Shown: positions 17,323 to 24,826 of the stretch, one piece after another | Position numbering within the stretch: position 1 is the stretch's first letter | Layout of the letters: each line of letters opens with the position of its first letter | Origin: JAJTHC01 sp044348005 | Lineage (GTDB): Bacteria > Cyanobacteriota > Vampirovibrionia > Vampirovibrionales > JAJTHC01 | Direction of reading: 5' to 3' | Assembly (NCBI GenBank): GCA_044348005.1 | Contig: JBIKTR010000018.1 | Span: forward strand, 1-35,827 | Length of the DNA stretch: 35,827 bases | Notes under the pieces: model-generated | Seen by the model: only the letters and a program-made list of their open reading frames with translations | Database searches by the model: none | Told to the model about the DNA's origin: nothing | Position numbers and translations under genes: made by a program

Positions 17323-17924
17323 TGCAGGACGCTTCAACCCTATTCGCCCAAGGGGGTAACACGACTAAAGCCCCCGCTTTTTTAGGGAGATCCTTACCGC
17401 AACATGCCGTTGAAGCCAGTCTAGGCTTACACGATTTACCCCTGCGTGTGTTGGCTCACCTGGGAGATGGCGTCTATGAGCTATTGTTGCGTGAATGGGT
17501 GATGTGGACGTTTCCCAATGCGTCGGTGAAAGTGATTCATAAAGAAAGCATCCGTTTGGCGTGTGGGGCTTTTCAAGCGACCTTGTTGCAAGTGCTTTTG
17601 CCTGACTTAAGCGAAGCGGAGCAGGAGATTCTGCGTCGTGGGCGGAACGTGGGCGTGGCGAACCATCGGCGTAATAAGCAGGCGATTTCTCGACTTTCTA
17701 CCAGCTTTGAAGCCCTTGTGGGCTTTTGGTACTTGCATGAGCCGCAACGACTGAATTTGCTCAAGCAAAGCTTGTGGCAGGTAGCGAACTTATCTACGGA
17801 AGCGTATCAGCAACTGTCCTTATCTTTTCAGGATCTTGAGCCATTACTCGTGGAGCAACCGTCGCCTGTGGTGAAGAAAGCGTTATTTCAAAACCTCAAA
17901 AAATCTAAGAACACTCCTTCCTAG
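17322..17924 (+). CDS. mrnC: Mini-ribonuclease III
   Basis: A 200-aa RNase III-like enzyme lacking the dsRNA-binding domain; Mini-III matures the ends of 23S rRNA precursor. Family signatures: LAHLGDGVYELLLRE with catalytic Asp49, a basic RRGRNVGVANHRRNK stretch (105-119) and STSFEALVGFWYL with catalytic Glu130. About 30 extra N-terminal residues precede the core. A longer GTG start at 17286 exists, but ATG at 17322 forms a TAATG overlap with the cysS stop, indicating translational coupling. The stop (TAG at 17922-17924) overlaps the stop of the convergent trpB through the palindrome CTAG. Confidence 0.93.
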   Translation: MQDASTLFAQGGNTTKAPAFLGRSLPQHAVEASLGLHDLPLRVLAHLGDGVYELLLREWVMWTFPNASVKVIHKESIRLACGAFQATLLQVLLPDLSEAEQEILRRGRNVGVANHRRNKQAISRLSTSFEALVGFWYLHEPQRLNLLKQSLWQVANLSTEAYQQLSLSFQDLEPLLVEQPSPVVKKALFQNLKKSKNTPS

Positions 17925-19096
17925 ATCCCCAACGCCTCACGAATGGTGGGAAGGTCTTTGTCCCCACGACCGGACAAGTTCACCAGCAAAATCGCATCCT
18001 TCGGCAAGGTCGGCGCCAGACGAATCGCTTCCCATAAGGCGTGACTGCTTTCTAAAGCGGGCAAAATGCCTTCTGTTCGGCTGACCCTTTTAAAGGCGTC
18101 TAGGGCTTCGTCATCGGTAGCGGAAACATAGGAGGCTCGCCCTATTTCTTGCAAGTAGGCGTGTTCCGGTCCAACAGAAGGATAGTCCAACCCCGCGGAA
18201 ATGCTATGGGTATTCAACACTTGACCGTCATCCGTCTGAAGCATGAGGCTTTTCATGCCTTGCAACACGCCAAAGGTGCCTTTGGCCAACACCGCCCCGT
18301 GAAAATCGGTATGCACGCCATGCCCTGCGGGTTCCACGCCGATGAGTTTCACATCCGCGTCATCCATAAAACCCTGAAAAATGCCAATGGCGTTAGAACC
18401 GCCCCCCACACAAGCCAACACGGCATCGGGCAAACGGCCGGCTTGTTCAAGCATTTGCTGACGCGATTCTTGGCCAATGACTTGGTGAAAGTACTTTACC
18501 ATTTGTGGAAAAGGGTGAGGCCCTGCCACCGTACCAATTAAGTAATGCGTGTTGTGGGTATTGGCGATCCAGTCGCGCATGGCTTCGTTAATCGCGTCTT
18601 TAAGGGTTTTACCGCCACTTTCCACCGCATGCACGGTCGCACCCAGTAATTCCATACGCAACACGTTGGGGGCTTGACGCTTCACATCGACGGCTCCCAT
18701 ATAGATTTCGGTCGGCATGCCCATCATGGCTCCTGCCATGGCGGTGGCAACCCCATGTTGACCTGCGCCTGTTTCAGCAATGAGACGTGTTTTGCCCATG
18801 CGTTTGGCGAGCAAGGCTTGCCCAATGGCGTTGTTGGTTTTATGGGCGCCTCCATGAAGAAGATCTTCACGCTTGAACCAGATTTGCGCCCCACCGAGCT
18901 GTTGGCTCAAGTTTTTGGCATGGTACATCGCGGTGGGACGCCCCGCATAATGGTGTAACAAGTCATGGAACTCTGCTTGAAAAGCCGAATCTTGCTGAAT
19001 GTCTAAAAACGCGGATTCGAGCTCTTCAAGCGCAGGCATCAAGGATTCAGGGGCGTAGCACCCCCCAAAGCGACCAAACTTTCCCAATGTTTTCAC
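17921..19096 (-). CDS. trpB: Tryptophan synthase beta chain
   Basis: A PLP enzyme that condenses indole with serine to tryptophan. It is 391 aa, the usual length of the TrpB1 class. The N-terminal GKFGRFGGCYAPESLMPALE is the TrpB1 signature. The PLP lysine is K86 in HGGAHKTNNA. GGGSNAIG is the phosphate loop, followed by EPAGHG and the C-terminal SGRGDKD. The start is GTG at 19096 with AAGGA about 10 nt upstream. No trpA or other trp gene is adjacent, so the gene is isolated from its usual alpha-subunit partner, as happens in cyanobacterial relatives with dispersed trp genes. It is convergent with mrnC with overlapping stops. Confidence 0.97.
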   Translation of the reverse strand: MKTLGKFGRFGGCYAPESLMPALEELESAFLDIQQDSAFQAEFHDLLHHYAGRPTAMYHAKNLSQQLGGAQIWFKREDLLHGGAHKTNNAIGQALLAKRMGKTRLIAETGAGQHGVATAMAGAMMGMPTEIYMGAVDVKRQAPNVLRMELLGATVHAVESGGKTLKDAINEAMRDWIANTHNTHYLIGTVAGPHPFPQMVKYFHQVIGQESRQQMLEQAGRLPDAVLACVGGGSNAIGIFQGFMDDADVKLIGVEPAGHGVHTDFHGAVLAKGTFGVLQGMKSLMLQTDDGQVLNTHSISAGLDYPSVGPEHAYLQEIGRASYVSATDDEALDAFKRVSRTEGILPALESSHALWEAIRLAPTLPKDAILLVNLSGRGDKDLPTIREALGI

Positions 19097-19118
19097 GGCA
19101 CATTTCCTTTTTTAATTC

Positions 19119-19124
19119 ATTATA
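19119..19124 (-). promoter_or_regulatory. -10 box candidate for trpB
   Basis: A perfect TATAAT on the minus strand 22 nt upstream of the trpB GTG. No convincing -35 is present at 16-18 nt (CTATGT at best), so confidence is limited. Confidence 0.4.
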
Positions 19125-19170
19125 GTTCTAGTTTAGTACGAACATAGCCAAGTTACAAAATTAAACGATT

Positions 19171-19405
19171 TTACTCCCTCTCCCTTAGGGAGAGGAAAAC
19201 AAGCTTCTCATTCACGAAGTGAATCTTCACCTTTAGGAAGGAGAGGTTGGGAGAGGAAACCAACGGTTTTCTTTCCCAAGAGAAAAAGCTTGCTTTTTCG
19301 ACCATGGTGGGGTGAGGGATTCGGTGATGCCCAGTTATAGCTGGTGTTTCCCTCCTCCTGGCGTAGCCCGCCATCGGCGAGGCGTGCTCCCTAGGGGAGG
19401 AGGGA
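19171..19405. repeat. Composite intergenic hairpin element (chain of palindromes)
   Basis: A 235-nt stretch packed with palindromes: CCTCTCCC/GGGAGAGG (19177-19195), ATTCAC/GTGAAT (19210-19224), GAAAAAGC/GCTTTTTC (19282-19299), CCAG/CTGG (about 19331-19344), and a 10-bp stem TCCCTCCTCC/GGAGGAGGGA (19349-19358 with 19396-19405). GGGGTGAGGG near 19308-19318 and the CCCTCTCCC palindrome also occur together at 33206-33239, so this belongs to a dispersed intergenic repeat family. It fills most of the trpB-tpiA gap; an 85-codon frame running through it on the minus strand is most likely spurious. Confidence 0.6.
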
Positions 19406-19420
19406 TAAGGCAAAAGCCTT

Positions 19421-19576
19421 TTAATCATCCAACGAAGCTGATAGCGCCAAGTTATCCAAGCTCGTGATGTCTTCTAGTGGAGCTTTCAACGCCTGTTGAC
19501 GCTGTTCTTTTTTAAGTCCTAATTCACTTTCTACCAACTCGTCTAAGTCCTTTTTGTCGCCTGAACGGTGAAACAA
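19421..19576 (-). CDS. Possible 51-codon ORF directly after the tpiA stop
   Basis: Immediately after the tpiA TAA (complement of 19577-19579) the same frame stays open for 51 codons to a TAA at 19421-19423, starting with TTG. The product is charged and looks protein-like: HRSGDKKDLDELVESELG, then LKKEQRQQALKAPLEDI, then an acidic tail ending SLDD. It could be a small TTG-initiated gene coupled to tpiA, a read-through extension of TpiA, or the remnant of a lost domain. No clear SD precedes the TTG; an AAGGA occurs before a second TTG further in. I do not recognise it. It borders the hairpin element on its 3' side. Confidence 0.4.
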   Translation of the reverse strand: MFHRSGDKKDLDELVESELGLKKEQRQQALKAPLEDITSLDNLALSASLDD

Positions 19577-20383
19577 TTACACGTGAAGGGTTTGCAGCTG
19601 TTCAAGCGTTGTTTTGGCGATTCTTAGCAATTGAGCGAAGGAATCGGCTTGCAAGCTGGCGCCTCCAATCAAGCCACCGTCGATATCAGAACTCGCGAGC
19701 AAGCCTTCGGCATTGTCGGGCTTCATGCTTCCGCCGTACAAAATACGAACGGCTTGCGCAGTGGTTTGCCCAAATTGTTCAGCCAGCACTTGACGAATCA
19801 CCCCGCACACGCGGTTGGCTTCAGGTGTTTCACAGACTTTCCCCGTCCCAATGGCCCACACGGGTTCGTAGGCAATCACCACACTGGCCACTTGTGGAGC
19901 CGTCAAACCTGCTAAACCTTCAAGGGTTTGAGCTGTCACCACGGCATCGGTTTGGCCTGCTTCACGTTCGCTTAGGGTTTCACCCACACAAACAATCGGT
20001 AATAACCCTTGAGCCAATGCGGTTTTAGTTTTGGCATTCACGCTTGCGTTTGTTTCGTTGTAATAGGTGCGACGTTCACTATGCCCAATAATCACACCTG
20101 CTACGTTAATATCATTCAGCTGTTTGGCAGAAACTTCGCCAGTAAACGCCCCTTCAAGTGCGGATTCCACATTTTGAGCTGCGACTTGAAGCGTAATACC
20201 CGCTTGTTGAATGTTCGAAATCGTCGTTGCCAACAGAGTATAACTGGGGGCTACCCACGCCTGAACCCCTGGATGAGTGGGCATGGTTTGCGCCAGTTCA
20301 AGTACAAACTGCCGTGCTTCGGTATTGGTTTTAAACATCTTCCAGTTACCCGCAATAAATAATCCACGTGACGCATTAGCCAT
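19577..20383 (-). CDS. tpiA: Triose-phosphate isomerase
   Basis: A glycolytic TIM-barrel enzyme that interconverts dihydroxyacetone phosphate and glyceraldehyde 3-phosphate, 268 aa. Active-site residues are present: K15 in AGNWKM, H101 in IIGHSERR and the catalytic base E173 in AYEPVWAIGTG; the phosphate-binding YGGSMKPDN and GGLIGGASL follow. The frame extends to 20440, but ATG at 20383 (MANASRGLF) has a perfect AAAAGGAGT SD and matches family length, so the upstream 19 residues are excluded. It is 94 nt downstream of the spoIID-domain gene on the same strand; a TACAAT box with a poor -35 lies in that gap. Confidence 0.97.
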   Translation of the reverse strand: MANASRGLFIAGNWKMFKTNTEARQFVLELAQTMPTHPGVQAWVAPSYTLLATTISNIQQAGITLQVAAQNVESALEGAFTGEVSAKQLNDINVAGVIIGHSERRTYYNETNASVNAKTKTALAQGLLPIVCVGETLSEREAGQTDAVVTAQTLEGLAGLTAPQVASVVIAYEPVWAIGTGKVCETPEANRVCGVIRQVLAEQFGQTTAQAVRILYGGSMKPDNAEGLLASSDIDGGLIGGASLQADSFAQLLRIAKTTLEQLQTLHV

Positions 20384-20407
20384 TTCAGAAACTCCTTTTA
20401 GTGATTG

Positions 20408-20469
20408 AATCATATGCCTTTTATTGTACCTTGAAGACAAAAAAAAGAAAGCGTTTCAAAGGCATGATT
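20408..20469. promoter_or_regulatory. Imperfect inverted repeat in the tpiA leader region
   Basis: AATCATATGCCTTT (20408-20421) pairs with AAAGGCATGATT (20458-20469) except for a 2-nt bulge, giving 12 bp. The loop contains an A8 run and, on the minus strand, a TACAAT -10-like box. It sits between the spoIID-domain gene and tpiA and could be a regulatory fold or an operator pair. Confidence 0.3.
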
Positions 20470-20477
20470 AAGCAAGA

Positions 20478-22259
20478 CTAAGCGAGTGGAAAACTTAACC
20501 ACACTTTAACGTTCGGGTATGCTGGCCAATGCAAGGTGTTTAAGGCATCAGCCTGAACGTAGTGGGTGACGTCAAACACCCGATGATCACTGTGAAAAGG
20601 CAGGATGCGTAAGCTCACGTCATTAAGCCGCAACACAAAAGGCGTGTCGATGCGATGAGCCTTCAATGGCTTAACATGCAATACAGCCCGATGCCCCAAA
20701 ACCCCATGAACCTTTTGTTGTTGGGGGGTAGAATCATTCAATACTAAAGGCAGGCTTCCTAGTTCGGTGTTTGAATAATAATGTGCCAAAATTTTTGGAT
20801 ACGTGTAGCCCAGATCATTCATGCCACTTGCGCCGAATTGACTCATGCCCACGCCATGGCCAAAGCCCGTGCCGTAAATCGTTACCCCTACCACTTCTTT
20901 TGCTTCATTTCGCCAAGGTTCAAAGGCAATGCTTGCTGAAAGAAATAGTTTATGCGGAGTACGCAGTAAACTACGAATCACAAATTCTTTAGTGGCAATA
21001 ATGGAACCTGTTGTGGTATGCACCTTTAAACGCATTAACTTGCCTGAATCATCACGTTTTAAAGGCTCAAGTTTCGTGACGTTGCCTATTTTTTTCTGCA
21101 CGCGAACACTGGTTTCAATCCATCGTGCAGTAGAAGGACGCTTCAATAACTGAGGCAAGTTTCGCTGAACATTTTCAGTTAATTGGGCATAAGTGATGTT
21201 TTGTTTCCAGCGAAAATGCGGTGATTTTTGGTCAAAACTAGGGAGGGTATCATCTTTCAAGTACGCCAAAAAAGTGGATTCTTCACGTAGATTGGGGTAG
21301 CGAGCCTTGATAGTCGCGTCGTCTTGCACGCTGCTTAAATAAGGTAAGGGGGGCGCGGGAAAGGCTTGGGTTTTTACATCACTAAAGGCGTTGTGGTAAT
21401 TGGTACTCACCCCTCCGTGAGAAGAACTATACAGCGTTAGTGCGACTTCTTCGCCACAAAGCAAGACTTGCCCTGCGGTTTTTTCAAGCATTTCATCGGT
21501 AGCGGGCGTTTCCGTTTGTTGGCCGTAATAGGCTTGACACAATTGACTGTCACAAATATCAAAGTCCTGCCAGTTTTTTTCTCTAGGTCTTACGGCATAA
21601 TTTCGTGCGGTGACTGCTTGAGCCTTCACGGCTTCTGCCCCAAAGCGAATGGGCAGTTCATTGGGAACGACCGCTCGTAGGTAGTCTTGCATCGGCAGTT
21701 GGTTAATGAGTTGTAATTGAGACGCTTGAGCAGGCAACGTTTTAACCTGCATTACCCCTCGAAAGCGTGGGGTTTTACCCTGCCTTTGAAGGTTTAGTAC
21801 CTTCAAAAAAACATGGGGATCTTCAGGCTTTAGCCAGGCTTCTTTGCCTAAAAAAGTTTGATTAGAAAGTCGTAAAGGGCTAAAGTCTCGTTGGCCCACG
21901 CGTCGTACCTGCACGTAAAGACGTCCCCCTTCAACGCTGAAGGAAAGGGCATCGCCTGCTTGAAAATAGCTTATGGCGTCGCCCTGTTCTTGGGCAAATA
22001 AGTGAAAGGCTCCTTCGGCGGTAAGAATGGTGGTTGTCATGCTTTGTTCGGACATCTCGTCGTTGCTGATTCCTACACGAATTAAATCAGCAGACGCTTC
22101 TGGCAAGGTGCTTTCTGCACCAGAAGCCTGTTGAGGCGCTTCAGTAGCTAAGGCCTTTGGACTAGTTGTTAGGCCATGAAAAAAGCGACTACTGTAAATA
22201 GCCAGGATACTTAAGGCCAATAGTAAAAAGAGTCCAAGTTTAATCGTAGATTTAGACAT
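20478..22259 (-). CDS. SpoIID/LytB-domain protein, membrane anchored
   Basis: A 593-aa protein. Residues 1-30 contain an N-terminal signal anchor (IKLGLFLLLALSILAIY). The SpoIID/LytB domain occupies the middle and C-terminal half: DYLRAVVPNELP, AVKAQAVTARNYA, ALTLYSSSHGGVSTNY and the hallmark GFGHGVGMSQFGASGMNDLG. In endospore formers SpoIID is a lytic transglycosylase acting on denuded glycan; homologues in Cyanobacteria and other non-spore-formers are presumed to act on peptidoglycan outside the membrane. The roughly 130 residues before the domain and a 90-residue tail after it are unassigned. ATG at 22259 is chosen over ATG at 22268 because AAGGA lies 8 nt before it and directly abuts the first. 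It is upstream of tpiA. Confidence 0.88.
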   Translation of the reverse strand: MSKSTIKLGLFLLLALSILAIYSSRFFHGLTTSPKALATEAPQQASGAESTLPEASADLIRVGISNDEMSEQSMTTTILTAEGAFHLFAQEQGDAISYFQAGDALSFSVEGGRLYVQVRRVGQRDFSPLRLSNQTFLGKEAWLKPEDPHVFLKVLNLQRQGKTPRFRGVMQVKTLPAQASQLQLINQLPMQDYLRAVVPNELPIRFGAEAVKAQAVTARNYAVRPREKNWQDFDICDSQLCQAYYGQQTETPATDEMLEKTAGQVLLCGEEVALTLYSSSHGGVSTNYHNAFSDVKTQAFPAPPLPYLSSVQDDATIKARYPNLREESTFLAYLKDDTLPSFDQKSPHFRWKQNITYAQLTENVQRNLPQLLKRPSTARWIETSVRVQKKIGNVTKLEPLKRDDSGKLMRLKVHTTTGSIIATKEFVIRSLLRTPHKLFLSASIAFEPWRNEAKEVVGVTIYGTGFGHGVGMSQFGASGMNDLGYTYPKILAHYYSNTELGSLPLVLNDSTPQQQKVHGVLGHRAVLHVKPLKAHRIDTPFVLRLNDVSLRILPFHSDHRVFDVTHYVQADALNTLHWPAYPNVKVWLSFPLA

Positions 22260-22500
22260 AGGAAGCATCCTTGAACAATATATTTTATTGTATCACGAAA
22301 TGCTGGATTGATAGACGCTTTCTTGGTTAGGTTGTCAAATCCATCGCCTGTATTTGACGACTCAAACCAATCCGAGTCCGTTTAATAGACGATTCTTTGA
22401 GGCCAACAATAAAAGTAGACGATATTTTCTTTTATACTGGATATACCATTTATACTAAAGAATCGTTATTCTCATAACCCGCCTATAAGGACACTCGCTA

Positions 22501-23289
22501 ATGTCTGATTTTCCTACACAAGCCAATGCTTCACTTTCTCAGCAACCTCTTCAGGGTAACAACCCTCTGTCTGCTCAAATTAGAGTCGAAGGTATTGTGC
22601 CAAACTCTCAGGCAGCCAGTGCTACGGATCCCAATGCAAAACAGCACGTGTATTACAATTCGCCTGAAGCCCAAGCCCGAGCAAACAAGTTAGGCATGGT
22701 ACTTTCTGAAATGGCTAACTTGCCCTTATGGGTGCAGCAAGTTATTTACACTGATTTAAAAGGTTATCTTGAAAAAGATGAAGGGATTCAGCGCTTAAGT
22801 CCTGTTGATCGAGAAGACTTCTTGCAGTTGTGGAAACCAACTTTAGCACCACGTGGGCAAAAAGCCTTGCAAAGTTTATCTTTAAGCGAACATGAAAACA
22901 TGGTTTTATTGTTGGATGCTCTTCGCCATAATGACAATGTGGCCATGATGTGTGCGAGATATGAATGGTCTTTACAAAATGCCTGCCATTTATTGATTAT
23001 TGCTTTACGTGAACAATATATTCAACCTCCTAATTCTAAAACCTTAGAAGCCTCTATTCGCTTTTTGGGAGATGAAATTCGTGTCGGAGAATACCTCGTG
23101 TTTATTGGGCGTGTGGATCGCACCCAAATGGAACTGGCACTTCAGACTCAAGAATATATTGAATCCGCCCTAGGTGAACGTGCTAAAATTGTGGATATTT
23201 TAATGCGTTTAGAAGTTTTAACCCCAGAAGATGTTGAGAATATTCTATTCTTAAAAGAAGAAAGTCGTAAGCCGTTTCGTTTATTCTAG
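22501..23289 (+). CDS. Unrecognised 262-aa protein with a possible MshEN/T2SSE-N-like C-terminal domain
   Basis: I do not recognise the full-length family. Residues 1-55 are Gln/Asn/Ser-rich and disordered. Residues 60-185 are helical, with no TM segment or signal peptide. The last about 70 residues (GEYLVFIGRVDRTQMELALQ, then AKIVDILMRLEVLTPEDVENIL) read as the duplicated pattern of the N-terminal domain of GspE/PilB/MshE-type ATPases, in which LGE-L-hydrophobic-LT-x-L repeats can bind cyclic di-GMP. This is a by-eye resemblance only. The start ATG has AAGGA 9-10 nt upstream. It is a single gene divergent from the spoIID-domain gene and convergent with the MFS gene. The N-terminal composition resembles that of the other unrecognised proteins in this window. 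Confidence 0.75.
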   Translation: MSDFPTQANASLSQQPLQGNNPLSAQIRVEGIVPNSQAASATDPNAKQHVYYNSPEAQARANKLGMVLSEMANLPLWVQQVIYTDLKGYLEKDEGIQRLSPVDREDFLQLWKPTLAPRGQKALQSLSLSEHENMVLLLDALRHNDNVAMMCARYEWSLQNACHLLIIALREQYIQPPNSKTLEASIRFLGDEIRVGEYLVFIGRVDRTQMELALQTQEYIESALGERAKIVDILMRLEVLTPEDVENILFLKEESRKPFRLF

Positions 23290-23331
23290 ATTTTGGCTTC
23301 GGCGTGAAGGTTGTCGTTTAAATTGAGTAGG

Positions 23332-24594
23332 CTAAAGGGTTTTTCCCTTGGTTTCTTCACCAAAAAAGAGTGTCGCCATAATAATTAGGGTGAACAGGCT
23401 AAATACAGTTGCTGATTGGGCAAAGCCACCCAAAGCTTGCACCAGTACCCCTACCATTAACACCGCAAAAGCCGTAAACACTCGCCCTACATTAAAGCAA
23501 AAGCCCACGGCGGACATCCGAATGCGCGTGGGGAATAGTTCAGGAATGTAGACGTAAAACGACGATTGCGTTAAACCGTGAAAGAAGCCAAAGGCTCCCC
23601 CCACCCAGTACAAAGCAGGGTGAAAGCTTTTAAATCCTAAGAATAAAACCAGCGAAGTCATCAGGATCCCTAAACTCCCTAAAAAGATAGAGGTTTTTCG
23701 ACCCAGTAGGTGAGTGGAAAAACCAGCACAGGTGCATCCCAAAATGGCGAAAATGCCTTGACTCATTACTTGAAGGGCGCGGGCATTTTCGGGGCGATGG
23801 GCCAATGAATCTACCCAAGAAGGCAACCACGCCAAGGCCGCCCAAAACACCGTCAGGTAAGCCGCAAAAGAAACGCCACCCACCCATAGATTTCGACGAT
23901 TTCCTGCGTCAAATAAAAGCGTCCAAAGCGACGCTTTTTCTTGTTGCGCTTCTGCTTGAGTAAGTTGATCATCCATCCACTTTTCGCTTTCGCCAAGGTT
24001 GCGTCTTAAAAAGAAAATGAGTAAGGCGGGTAAGGCGCCAAAAAAGAAGGCGTGTCGCCAGTCGTGTACAAAATAGTTTAAAACACCTGAAAGCATCTGC
24101 CCGATTTGATAGCTACTAATGAGCATGGCCACCGCAAAAGAACGGCTTTTTTCAGGCCAGATTTCAGATAAGAACGTAGTGATACTTACCAATTCCCCTC
24201 CAATGCCTAAGCCTGTTAAGAAGCGAAAAAAGGCCAACAGTTCCCAATTATGCGCAAGGCCGCCTAGGCCCGTAAAAATGGAATACAAGAGAATCGATCC
24301 CATCATGGCTTTGACTCGGCCGAATTTGTCTCCAATATAACCAAACAGCAGGCCCCCAAGCGTCCAACCCACCAGAAATATAGCGGTAATGTAGCTCCCT
24401 AAGTAAGCAACGGCTTTGGGTTCTTGCCCGGTTAAATCTCGAAGTGCCAGCGGCATGGTAATATGCATCAGTGAAGAATCAAGACCATCAAAGATGCCCC
24501 CAAGCCAACAACCCACAAAAGCCAAAAGAAGCGTCCCGTTTACTCCAACAAAATAATCGTTTAGTTTGTGTTTAAGGATGTGGATCATACTCAT
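23332..24594 (-). CDS. Major facilitator superfamily transporter
   Basis: A 420-aa, 12-TM-type secondary transporter. The MFS signature after TM2 is present (GYIGDKFGRVKAM), with a matching partial motif after TM8 (HLLGRKTSIFLG). TM1 carries GGIFDGLDSSLM, and FRFLTGLGIGGELV in TM4 is typical of the metabolite:H+ symporter/sugar porter-like branch. The central cytoplasmic loop (about 200-225) is charged (NLGESEKWMDDQ). The substrate cannot be inferred; organic acid or sugar carriers are the closest-looking groups. No obvious SD precedes the ATG at 24594, so the start may be the second Met. It is divergent from the radical SAM gene, sharing a 232-nt intergenic region with palindromes. Confidence 0.9.
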   Translation of the reverse strand: MSMIHILKHKLNDYFVGVNGTLLLAFVGCWLGGIFDGLDSSLMHITMPLALRDLTGQEPKAVAYLGSYITAIFLVGWTLGGLLFGYIGDKFGRVKAMMGSILLYSIFTGLGGLAHNWELLAFFRFLTGLGIGGELVSITTFLSEIWPEKSRSFAVAMLISSYQIGQMLSGVLNYFVHDWRHAFFFGALPALLIFFLRRNLGESEKWMDDQLTQAEAQQEKASLWTLLFDAGNRRNLWVGGVSFAAYLTVFWAALAWLPSWVDSLAHRPENARALQVMSQGIFAILGCTCAGFSTHLLGRKTSIFLGSLGILMTSLVLFLGFKSFHPALYWVGGAFGFFHGLTQSSFYVYIPELFPTRIRMSAVGFCFNVGRVFTAFAVLMVGVLVQALGGFAQSATVFSLFTLIIMATLFFGEETKGKTL

Positions 24595-24706
24595 GGGCAG
24601 GAAGAGTCTCTATAAAAGGCTAATAATTTTACTATACCTTATTATATAAAGAATGACAAACCAAGCAATGACACAGGGAGACTTTTTTTCGATTTTTACT
24701 GAAAAC

Positions 24707-24734
24707 TTGCATTCATGGTGATTTAGGCTAAACT
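24707..24734 (+). promoter_or_regulatory. Promoter candidate for the radical SAM gene
   Basis: TTGCAT (24707-24712) and TAAACT (24729-24734) with a 16-nt spacer. A TATAAT at 24750-24755 is an alternative -10 without a good -35. Downstream lie the palindromes at 24760-24795. Confidence 0.45.
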
Positions 24735-24759
24735 ATAGGTTACTGACTCTATAATACAG

Positions 24760-24795
24760 GGTTATTAACCTACTTATATATCGAACACTATAGTG
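24760..24795. promoter_or_regulatory. Two palindromes upstream of the radical SAM gene (possible operators)
   Basis: GGTTA-T-TAACC (24760-24770) and the perfect 10-bp palindrome CACTATAGTG (24786-24795) lie between the promoter candidates and the ATG at 24827. This is a position where a repressor could act. Confidence 0.35.
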
Positions 24796-24826
24796 GGTAA
24801 ACACCGCACCCGTAGGAATTACTTCC

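Noticed and set aside
18149..18541. 130-codon plus-strand frame opposite trpB
   Set aside because: It lies wholly antisense to a clearly conserved trpB and has a His/Arg-rich shadow-frame composition with no recognisable motif.
17921..19096. A trp biosynthetic operon
   Set aside because: Only trpB is present; neighbours are mrnC and an intergenic repeat, with no trpA or other trp gene.
19171..19428. 85-codon minus-strand frame in the trpB-tpiA gap
   Set aside because: It runs through a chain of palindromes of a dispersed repeat; the product looks like translated repeat DNA rather than a protein.
20384..20440. N-terminal 19-residue extension of TpiA
   Set aside because: The internal ATG has a perfect SD and fits family length; the extension covers the SD itself.
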